45,652 bases of DNA from Caldisericia bacterium (GTDB lineage: Bacteria; Caldisericota; Caldisericia; JAAYUI01), in NCBI GenBank assembly GCA_017999835.1, contig JAGNLA010000013.1:1-45652 (forward strand), read 5' to 3'. Shown here piece after piece: positions 23,099-29,844 of this stretch; position 1 is the first letter of the stretch; each line of letters opens with the position of its first letter. The notes under the pieces were generated by a model. That model was not told the origin of the DNA and searched no databases. It worked only from the letters and a program-made list of their open reading frames with translations. Made by a program: the position numbers and the translations under genes.

Positions 23099-26000
23099 GT
23101 GAGCAGGCTGGTTTTTGGAAGATACAGGTTTGACCGACGTATTGGCGGTGGTGGCATGGGCGACGTTTTCCTTGCTACCGATATGCAACACGATGAAAAA
23201 GTTGTTGTCAAAATATCAAAAACGAGATTTGGCGGAAACAGCCGCGATCAGTACAGGCTTTTAGCAGAAGCATCCATGCTTTCAAGACTCGATCATCCAG
23301 GTATTACGAAAGTTTATGACTGCGGCGTGGATAATGACGAATATTACTATGTCATGGAATATATCGAAGGTATCGCGCTTTCTAGTTGTGTCGACTTGTC
23401 AGTCCACGACAGGCTTGAGATATTCCTTGATTGTGCAAAAATCCTCAATCACATCCATAACAACGGCATCGTCCATAGAGACATCAAACCCGAAAACATT
23501 ATCGTTTTGCCAGAAAGAAGCAACACGTCTGGGACAAGGGCAAGGATCATCGATTTTGGTCTGTCGTTTTTTTCTGGAAAATCCAGAATCACCGAGACAG
23601 GACATGTTGTTGGAACTCTAAACTATATGGCTCCTGAATTGCTTATGGGTATTGACTTCGATTACAGAGCAGACCTATTTTCTCTTGGTGTGACAATGTT
23701 CCAGTCTCTGACGGGAAAACTGCCGATGGAGACAAAGAAAGTAGCCAACATTGCGTACAACATTCTCAATTCGTTGCCAGAACCACCATCAAAATATAAT
23801 ACTGATGTCTCAAAAAAAGTTGATCAGATAGTGATTTCACTCATGCGACGTGACCCCAAGGAGAGAACACAGACCGCAAAAGAACTCATTGACCAGCTCG
23901 AAGCAGTTGTCAGCAACGATCAGCATGCATCAACTTCAAGCAATGGCATCACGGTTTCCATCCCGGATCTTTTTGGCCGTGAAAAGGAGATGGATTGTCT
24001 ATTTGACCAATTTGAGCAATCAAGACATTCGTCATGCAGTGTAATTCTTTCAGGGCCATTTGGCATTGGTAAATCCAGATTGGCAGAAGAATTTGCCATA
24101 AAAGCTCAACTTCAGGGAACAATTGTTCTCAGGGCACATGGAATAAGCTCCTCAATCCCAGAACCGCTATTTGGACTTAGACAGCTTTTCTGGCACCTTC
24201 AATATTTCTCGGCATTTGATATCGTAGACAAGAACTCCAGCGAATTCATATCACTTGCGTCCATGAGCCAGGCAATAATGAGCAAGTACAAAGTCAAAAC
24301 TATCAATGTTAAATCCGGAAACACAGACAGACTCGAGGCTTTCAAGGTTATATTGGGCATACTCTCGTCCAAGCACAGAATAGTTGTCTTGATAGACGAT
24401 TTTGACAATATCGACACGGAAACACTTGAAGTATGTTGGTGGATGGCGTCAAATATCGAAGAAAACTTTATGCTGATGCTTACTTCTGATGATCTGGAAT
24501 CGACAGAAATCGACAAGAAAACGGACAAGAAAAATCAGACGATTGAGCTTTCCCCCATTAAAGATGTTGAAGGTTTTATCAAGTCAGCGCTCGATATTGA
24601 CAACATTCCCAAATCTCTTGCTGAATCCATAACCAACAACACCGGTGGTGTGCCAATGCTCATTTTGGATCAACTGAGAACCGATGTCGTTTCCGGAAGC
24701 CTTCACCGTATTGACCATAGCGTTAACTTTGAGCCGGAAAAGGCAAAATCTATCGAGACAAACGATTATGTCTCGGGAATCATAGATACGCTATCGGTTA
24801 AAGAGCGTTTTGTGCTAGATTTTGCAGCTGTTTTCAACAACAGATTCACCTCGGGCATGCTCTGCGAAATTCTTGGCATTGAGCAAATGGAGGTTAATTC
24901 GATTGTCGATGTGCTGGTCAAAAATGGCCTGCTCTCGAGCCAGAATGAGTCTTCGATAGTTTACTACTGGCTTTCAAAACGGTTCATCAACCAGATTCCC
25001 AGGATGGTCAAGCGCGAAGACTACAAGGCATTCAATGTTCTTTTGGCCAGGCATTTCGAGAGTACTTCTCCAACAAAACCGCACTGGATTTTCAAACACT
25101 ACAACATGGCTGACCAGGAGGACAAAGCACTGCAATGGGCAGAGATCACATGTTGGCAGATACTCAACGACAGAAGCTTTGACATCACAACATATCTCGA
25201 CTACATCAAAAAAAACGGAGTTGCACTCAAGGATAAGATTCTATTTTTAAAATCCTCAATCATTGAGGCGCTGCTTGAAGCCAGAGCAGGAAATTTTTTA
25301 CACAGCCTTGAGATGATTGACGAATGCATCCACAATTCAATCCTTTCCCACAAAGACGAATTGCTGGTCAAAAGCATGAAGGTGAAATCGAGAATCCTGA
25401 AATTGGCAAAAAAGAACGCAGAAGCGATAGACGTTGAGACCAATCTGGTGTTTCACACACCCAGAATCTGCAACAACCTTGACGAATATGAATTATTCAA
25501 CTCGCTTTCCGTTCTTCTTCTTCAACAGTACAACTTTCATGGTGCGCTGAAATACGCTAGGTTGGCACAAGAAACATCGAAGAAACTTGATAAAGCCAGC
25601 TTTGAAGATTCAACTTACAAACTCACCACCAGACTCATCGAAAATCAAAGAATCTCCGAGGCTTATTCGCTTGTCAAGGAATACATTGATTCTCCGGAAT
25701 CAAAAGGACAATTCAGGTTGAACATGCTATCGCTTTATCCATCCACGTTGTGGTACAGGGGAGAAATTGATAAGGCTAGCACAGCAATTGGGCAGATCCT
25801 CTCGGAACTGCAGTTCAACCAACTCAACCCAAGAACTATCACTAACTTTGCACAGATAGCACATTCAGCAGGTCACATTCAGCTTTGTCTGGACATTCTT
25901 GAAAGATTAGTTGTGCCAGACAATCAAAAACTCAATCGCATCCTCATTGATTTGTTCAAGCTTGAGATTGATTTTGAAATGAATGGTTGGCAAAATGTCA

Positions 26001-26611
26001 TGACGAAGGTTGAAATGCTTATCAACCTGGCAAAAGATTCTGACACCCACGAGGATGTCGTTCATGGTCTGTTGTTGCTCGGGACAATTGCTTCTCACAT
26101 TCCAAACCTTGAGCTGGCAGCAAAATCTTTCAGGCAAGCCTGGAATATTGTAAAAGACAACAAATACAGCATCACAGTGCTTTATTCCGGATTTATTATC
26201 ATGACAGCAGTCAACCAGCCATTGTTAAAGAATGAACTCAAATCAATCGCTGTAAAAATCTCTGAGATCCCTGAAAAACCTGAAGACAGGATATCGGAAA
26301 TCTACAGAGCAGTGTGCATGGGGATGTCAACAATCATCGATGCAAAAACACCGATTCAGATCAAAGCAGGCTATAAAATTCTGTCTCAGGCAAAGAATGC
26401 TGCCATCTCGTGCGGTCACAAGCAGATTGTGGGATTGCTTGGAAAACTTCTTGGCAAGATGCATTCACAGGAATATAGATTCAGCGGGCTCCCTCAAGAT
26501 AAGGAATTGGCACTCCAAAATTTCTACGAATCAGAATTCATTTATCGTACGACCGGGGCAACCTGGCTTGCAGACTACATTTCAGACATAATGAATAAAA
26601 CAAATCGCTGA
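23099..26611 (+). CDS. Soluble Ser/Thr protein kinase fused to AAA ATPase and helical-repeat regions
   Basis: A 1170-residue cytoplasmic protein with no membrane segment. Residues 8-270 are a complete Hanks-type kinase: Gly-rich loop 16-21, Lys38, the HRD motif at 126-128 followed by Ile-Lys-Pro-Glu-Asn, and Asp152-Phe-Gly. Around residues 290-540 lies an AAA_16/STAND-like NTPase: Phe-Gly-Arg-Glu before Walker A (Gly319-Pro-Phe-Gly-Ile-Gly-Lys-Ser326) and a Walker B-like Val-Leu-Ile-Asp-Asp-Phe-Asp near 435. The remaining ~600 residues are helical with TPR-like pairs. Kinase-AAA-TPR fusions are thought to be large signal-integrating switches. Starting at GTG without a ribosome binding site, it appears leaderless. 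It converges with queA, 5 bases apart. Confidence 0.9.
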   Translation: MSRLVFGRYRFDRRIGGGGMGDVFLATDMQHDEKVVVKISKTRFGGNSRDQYRLLAEASMLSRLDHPGITKVYDCGVDNDEYYYVMEYIEGIALSSCVDLSVHDRLEIFLDCAKILNHIHNNGIVHRDIKPENIIVLPERSNTSGTRARIIDFGLSFFSGKSRITETGHVVGTLNYMAPELLMGIDFDYRADLFSLGVTMFQSLTGKLPMETKKVANIAYNILNSLPEPPSKYNTDVSKKVDQIVISLMRRDPKERTQTAKELIDQLEAVVSNDQHASTSSNGITVSIPDLFGREKEMDCLFDQFEQSRHSSCSVILSGPFGIGKSRLAEEFAIKAQLQGTIVLRAHGISSSIPEPLFGLRQLFWHLQYFSAFDIVDKNSSEFISLASMSQAIMSKYKVKTINVKSGNTDRLEAFKVILGILSSKHRIVVLIDDFDNIDTETLEVCWWMASNIEENFMLMLTSDDLESTEIDKKTDKKNQTIELSPIKDVEGFIKSALDIDNIPKSLAESITNNTGGVPMLILDQLRTDVVSGSLHRIDHSVNFEPEKAKSIETNDYVSGIIDTLSVKERFVLDFAAVFNNRFTSGMLCEILGIEQMEVNSIVDVLVKNGLLSSQNESSIVYYWLSKRFINQIPRMVKREDYKAFNVLLARHFESTSPTKPHWIFKHYNMADQEDKALQWAEITCWQILNDRSFDITTYLDYIKKNGVALKDKILFLKSSIIEALLEARAGNFLHSLEMIDECIHNSILSHKDELLVKSMKVKSRILKLAKKNAEAIDVETNLVFHTPRICNNLDEYELFNSLSVLLLQQYNFHGALKYARLAQETSKKLDKASFEDSTYKLTTRLIENQRISEAYSLVKEYIDSPESKGQFRLNMLSLYPSTLWYRGEIDKASTAIGQILSELQFNQLNPRTITNFAQIAHSAGHIQLCLDILERLVVPDNQKLNRILIDLFKLEIDFEMNGWQNVMTKVEMLINLAKDSDTHEDVVHGLLLLGTIASHIPNLELAAKSFRQAWNIVKDNKYSITVLYSGFIIMTAVNQPLLKNELKSIAVKISEIPEKPEDRISEIYRAVCMGMSTIIDAKTPIQIKAGYKILSQAKNAAISCGHKQIVGLLGKLLGKMHSQEYRFSGLPQDKELALQNFYESEFIYRTTGATWLADYISDIMNKTNR

Positions 26612-26616
26612 CCAGG

Positions 26617-27624
26617 TCACAAAATCAGCATGGCGTCGCCAAAGCTGAAAAACCTGATCCTGTGATCTATCGCCTGCTGATAAGCCTGGAACACAAATTC
26701 TTTGCCAGCAAATGCTGACACAAGCAAAAGCAATGTTGAACCAGGAAGATGGAAGTTGGTTATGAGCTTGTCGACAGATTTGTACTTGTAGCCTGGCTTG
26801 ATGAAAAGATCGGTTTCCCCTTCACCAGCTCTGATGAGTCCATCTGGTGTGCTTGACGATTCCAGTGTTCTGACAACCGTAGTGCCACAGGCAAACAGCC
26901 TGCCACCTGATGATTTTGCACTGTTTATCTTTGCTGCGGCATCGTCACTTATCTGGAACCACTCAAAATCCATTTTGTGCTCATCTACATCGTCAACCTT
27001 TATCGGTCTAAATGTGCCGATGCCAACATGAAGAGTGATTTTTACAACCTGCACACCAAGCGATTCAATCTGGGTCAGCAGTTCGGGGGTAAAGTGCAAA
27101 CCAGCCGTTGGGGCGGCAACAGCGCCTTTTTTGTTCGAGTAAACGGTTTGATATCTTTCAGGATCGGAAACCTGCTTATGAATATATGGTGGTAGAGGTA
27201 CATTGCCCACACCAAGCAGTTCGTTTTCGGTGCAGTCGAACCTGACAACCCTTCCGCCGTCATCGGTTCTGTCAAGCACCATCGCACAGATGTCATTGAC
27301 GTGGAATTGAGTCCCTATCTGAAGTTTTTTGCCTGGCCTGACAAGCGCTTTCCAGGTGTTGTCTTCCAGTTTTTTTAGGAGGAAAACCTCGACATGCCCA
27401 CCGGTTTTCAGAGTACCAAACAACCTTGCCGGGATGACTCTTGTGTCGTTTAGTGCCAGGACATCGCCTTTGCAAAAAAACTTCGGGATGTCAGAAAACA
27501 CCATTTCCCTTATGGAATGGTCAAACCTGTCCAAAACCATCAACCTGGATTTGTCTCTTTCAGGCGATGGTTCCTGGGCTATAAGCTCCGGTGGCAGTTC
27601 ATATTGAAATTCAGACAGTTTCAT
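26617..27624 (-). CDS. queA: tRNA preQ1(34) S-adenosylmethionine ribosyltransferase-isomerase
   Basis: A 335-residue QueA that transfers the ribosyl moiety of SAM to preQ1 in tRNA, forming epoxyqueuosine. Motifs include Tyr-Glu-Leu-Pro-Pro-Glu-Leu-Ile-Ala-Gln-Glu-Pro at the N-terminus, Asn-Asp-Thr-Arg-Val-Ile-Pro-Ala-Arg-Leu, Ala-Ala-Pro-Thr-Ala-Gly-Leu-His-Phe-Thr, His-Val-Gly-x-Gly-Thr-Phe, and Thr-Asn-Phe-His-Leu-Pro-x-Ser-Thr-Leu. The start at 27624 is set by this N-terminus; the frame stays open upstream to 27873, but that part lies in the biotin ligase gene and has no such motif. The ribosome binding site is weak. Divergent from the biotin ligase gene by 37 nt. Confidence 0.96.
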   Translation of the reverse strand: MKLSEFQYELPPELIAQEPSPERDKSRLMVLDRFDHSIREMVFSDIPKFFCKGDVLALNDTRVIPARLFGTLKTGGHVEVFLLKKLEDNTWKALVRPGKKLQIGTQFHVNDICAMVLDRTDDGGRVVRFDCTENELLGVGNVPLPPYIHKQVSDPERYQTVYSNKKGAVAAPTAGLHFTPELLTQIESLGVQVVKITLHVGIGTFRPIKVDDVDEHKMDFEWFQISDDAAAKINSAKSSGGRLFACGTTVVRTLESSSTPDGLIRAGEGETDLFIKPGYKYKSVDKLITNFHLPGSTLLLLVSAFAGKEFVFQAYQQAIDHRIRFFSFGDAMLIL

Positions 27625-27627
27625 GCG

Positions 27628-27655
27628 TTGCTCTTTTAACCTTTTCAGATAAAAT
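27628..27655 (+). promoter_or_regulatory. Predicted promoter of the biotin ligase gene (leaderless)
   Basis: TTGCTC (27628-27633), a 16-nt spacer, TAAAAT (27650-27655). The GTG start at 27662 is six bases downstream, the same geometry as at 9935 and 23099, and there is no Shine-Dalgarno sequence. Confidence 0.5.
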
Positions 27656-27661
27656 CTTATC

Positions 27662-28255
27662 GTGCAGTTCATAAGGTTCAAGGAGATAGATAGCACCCAG
27701 AGGGTGGCAAGGGAAGCAGCGCTGCAGGATGCAGCAGATCTGACAACGGTATGGGCAGATATCCAAACCAGCGGAATTGGTAGAAACAACAAACAGTGGT
27801 TCTCCAACGAAGGCGGATTGTGGATAACTGTTATCGTGCGAAGACCTTTGCCGATAAAAAACACTTCATACATGTCTCTTGCTGTTGGTTACCGCGTTCA
27901 CAAGCTACTTCTGTCTCTTGGAGTAGAAAACCAGATTAAGTATCCAAACGACATCATGGCAGTTTTTGGCGGAAACGTCAGGAAACTTGTAGGTATACTG
28001 TGTCATTCGGTTCTCAAAGGCAACACGGTTGAGTTTGCCTTGGTCGGTATCGGCATAAACGTAAACAACATCGTTCCAAACATGGGCGTGTCGTTGTGCG
28101 AGCTGACAAACTCAAAATGGAACATCGAAGATTTAGCTCCAAAAATCGTTCAGGCAATATCCGACGGGGTTGACGACCTCATAAGGATTGGTCCAAAGGC
28201 AATCGTAGCCAACCTGGTTTCATCTGGTTGTCGCGAAATGCCCCTTGACCTGTAA
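27662..28255 (+). CDS. birA: Minimal biotin-[acetyl-CoA-carboxylase] ligase, catalytic domain only
   Basis: A 197-residue protein with the biotin protein ligase core: Glu-Ile-Asp-Ser-Thr-Gln near the N-terminus, Thr-Ser-Gly-Ile-Gly-Arg...Trp (the biotinyl-AMP loop), Ile-Lys-Tyr-Pro-Asn-Asp-Ile, Lys-Leu-Val-Gly-Ile-Leu with the biotin-contacting Lys, and Val-Gly-Ile-Gly-Ile-Asn-Val-Asn. It attaches biotin to carboxyl carrier proteins. There is no N-terminal DNA-binding domain, so it is not a repressor. The usual ~50-residue C-terminal SH3-like domain is also missing, as the protein ends soon after the core. Start is GTG, with a -10 six bases upstream. Confidence 0.85.
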   Translation: MQFIRFKEIDSTQRVAREAALQDAADLTTVWADIQTSGIGRNNKQWFSNEGGLWITVIVRRPLPIKNTSYMSLAVGYRVHKLLLSLGVENQIKYPNDIMAVFGGNVRKLVGILCHSVLKGNTVEFALVGIGINVNNIVPNMGVSLCELTNSKWNIEDLAPKIVQAISDGVDDLIRIGPKAIVANLVSSGCREMPLDL

Positions 28256-28272
28256 AAAACAAACAGTATTAA
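28245..28272 (+). promoter_or_regulatory. Possible promoter of the FmdB-like gene
   Basis: TTGACC (28245-28250) inside the end of the biotin ligase gene, then a 16-nt spacer and TATTAA (28267-28272). The ATG at 28281 follows after eight bases without a Shine-Dalgarno sequence. The -10 is imperfect, hence the lower confidence. Confidence 0.4.
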
Positions 28273-28280
28273 TTATTGTC

Positions 28281-28490
28281 ATGCCAATTTACGAGTATAA
28301 ATGCAACAATTGCGGACACGAATTTGAGATTTTTTCACAAACAGTTGGTGGAACAGATAAGCCATGCTGCCCTGCTTGTGGTAAAAATGATACAAAGAAG
28401 CTCATTTCAAAGCTGGGTTATATGAAGCATCCGGATCAGTCGTCAAAACCATCTATGCCAAGCATCCCTGAAACAAAGTCAGAAAAATAA
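28281..28490 (+). CDS. FmdB-family zinc-ribbon protein
   Basis: A 69-residue protein beginning Met-Pro-Ile-Tyr-Glu-Tyr-Lys-Cys-x-x-Cys-Gly-His-x-Phe-Glu, the FmdB/regulatory zinc-ribbon signature, with a second pair Cys-Pro-Ala-Cys-Gly near residue 36. The start at 28281 is fixed by this conserved N-terminus; a further upstream ATG (28245) overlaps the biotin ligase. FmdB-like small proteins bind zinc; their role is mostly unknown and has been linked to amidase/formamidase regulation. The C-terminal tail is Ser/Pro/Lys-rich and unstructured. Convergent with the creatininase-family gene, 8 bases apart. Confidence 0.85.
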   Translation: MPIYEYKCNNCGHEFEIFSQTVGGTDKPCCPACGKNDTKKLISKLGYMKHPDQSSKPSMPSIPETKSEK

Positions 28491-28498
28491 GGCTAAAA

Positions 28499-29182
28499 CT
28501 ACAGATTATTAAGTTCCTGCCTCATGGCGTCAACAGCTGCCTGGAAGAATTCCTCCATTATAGCGTCATTTGCCTGATAATATCCACCCGTGCATCCATC
28601 CCCGAGTAGTTCACGAATTCGGGAAGGCGAGGCTGTTTTTGGCAAAACCACAAATTCTTTCGGTTTATCCGGAACTTTTGAAACTCTTGTAAAGCTGTGG
28701 TTTTCTGACCAGTTTGCATGAGATTGCTTCAAACCATGCTTTATTGCAATCGAATCAACCCTGGGGTCAAGCCACCACTGGAAAAGGCTGATTTTTACTT
28801 TATCATTTTTGGCAAGGATCTCGTCAATAACAAGTGTCAGCACTCCTGAGTTTCCACCATGCCCATTGCTGACAAGAATTCTCCTGAACCCTTGCACAAT
28901 CAGACTCTCAAGGACTTCTCTTATCAAACTGGCATAGGTCTGGATTGAAAGACTGACGTTTCCTGGATAAGCATTGAAAAAAGGGTTAAGACCGTAGGTA
29001 ACAGGAGGGGCAATTGGTATTTTCAAAATCTCACAAGCTTTCTTGGCAATCTCCCACGGTTCAAGGGTGTCGGTTGCCAAACTGAGATAGCCATGTTGCT
29101 CGCACGAACCGGTTACAAGCACGATCCGGTCATCATTTTTAAGGTATTTTTCTACGTCCATCCAGTTCATTTTCTCAAACAT
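28499..29182 (-). CDS. Creatininase-family amidohydrolase
   Basis: A 227-residue protein with the creatininase/MftE/ArfB fold. Gly-Ser-Cys-Glu-Gln-His-Gly and Ala-Thr-Asp-Thr provide Glu, His and Asp metal ligands, and Ser-Asn-Gly-His-Gly-Gly-Asn the His ligand; a later Glu lies in Trp-Ser-Glu-Asn-His. Members hydrolyse cyclic or linear amides, as in creatininase, the flavin-pathway formamide hydrolase ArfB and mycofactocin MftE; the substrate here is not determinable. The ATG at 29182, with GGAAG upstream, is preferred; a longer frame to 29296 would overlap the divergent FHA gene and adds no conserved residues. Confidence 0.82.
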   Translation of the reverse strand: MFEKMNWMDVEKYLKNDDRIVLVTGSCEQHGYLSLATDTLEPWEIAKKACEILKIPIAPPVTYGLNPFFNAYPGNVSLSIQTYASLIREVLESLIVQGFRRILVSNGHGGNSGVLTLVIDEILAKNDKVKISLFQWWLDPRVDSIAIKHGLKQSHANWSENHSFTRVSKVPDKPKEFVVLPKTASPSRIRELLGDGCTGGYYQANDAIMEEFFQAAVDAMRQELNNL

Positions 29183-29254
29183 ATTTGCCACTTCCCATGC
29201 CCAAAATCTGCTTATGTGGAAATGATAACCATATTTGCATAAAACAACAGGCTT

Positions 29255-29263
29255 TGCTATAAT
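29255..29263 (+). promoter_or_regulatory. Extended -10 promoter of the FHA-kinase operon
   Basis: TGC-TATAAT (29255-29263), with no clear -35. GGAGG (29272-29276) and the ATG at 29281 follow, with the same GGAGG-TCAT-ATG spacing as the HsdR-N-like gene. Confidence 0.55.
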
Positions 29264-29280
29264 TTCATCATGGAGGTCAT

Positions 29281-29799
29281 ATGACCGTATGTCCAAAATG
29301 TGGCAGACAGAACATCGATGGTACGATTAATTGCGAATTGTGTGGTACAAGCATGCCATTCAAGCAAGACAATCTGTTTGACAAGATAATCAAAGAATCA
29401 GGTTTGATAAGATTCCCTCACCCACCTAGCACAGTCACTTCCCCCCACCCTGTCATAAGACAACAAACAATTTTAGTTGGCAAGCTAACCCTCAATGACT
29501 CAAAAGATTTCATTTTGTCGGGCAAAGAGGAGTTCCTAATCGGCAGAGCCGACATGATGGCTGGCATAACGCCTGACATTGACCTTACCGAGGCTGACAC
29601 AGAAATGGTGACCTCCCGCAAACACGCAAGAGTGTTAAAAAAAGGCGACACTTATTCCATTGAAGATCTGGAATCCACCAACTTCACTTTTTTAAACGGA
29701 AGGATGCTGTCCCCAAGGGTACCGACAAAACTGGATGAAGGTGACGTAATAAGAATTGGCAAAATATATCTCGTATTCTCAAGAGTAAAAACTGAATAG
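29281..29799 (+). CDS. Zinc-ribbon plus FHA-domain phosphopeptide-binding protein
   Basis: A 172-residue cytoplasmic protein. Residues 1-25 form a zinc ribbon (Cys-Pro-x-Cys-Gly...Cys-x-x-Cys-Gly). A Pro/His-rich linker follows, and residues ~75-170 are an FHA domain: Phe-Leu-Ile-Gly-Arg, then Ser-Arg-Lys-His-Ala-Arg, Ser-Thr-Asn-Phe-Thr-Phe-Leu-Asn-Gly and Asp-Gly-Asp-Val-Ile-like Asp-Glu-Gly-Asp-Val-Ile-Arg-Ile-Gly. FHA domains bind phosphothreonine peptides. Since a Hanks-type kinase gene follows after 45 bases, this protein is the obvious candidate reader or substrate of that kinase. The proposed pairing is inference; the domain calls are directly visible. Confidence 0.92.
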   Translation: MTVCPKCGRQNIDGTINCELCGTSMPFKQDNLFDKIIKESGLIRFPHPPSTVTSPHPVIRQQTILVGKLTLNDSKDFILSGKEEFLIGRADMMAGITPDIDLTEADTEMVTSRKHARVLKKGDTYSIEDLESTNFTFLNGRMLSPRVPTKLDEGDVIRIGKIYLVFSRVKTE

Positions 29800-29844
29800 C
29801 AATAAGCTGTGTAATGGCTGTGAACACTATTTGAGAGGAAAGCA

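Noticed and set aside
27625-27873. An 82-residue N-terminal extension of queA.
   Set aside because: It lies in the biotin ligase gene and lacks the conserved QueA start; the ATG at 27624 fits the family.
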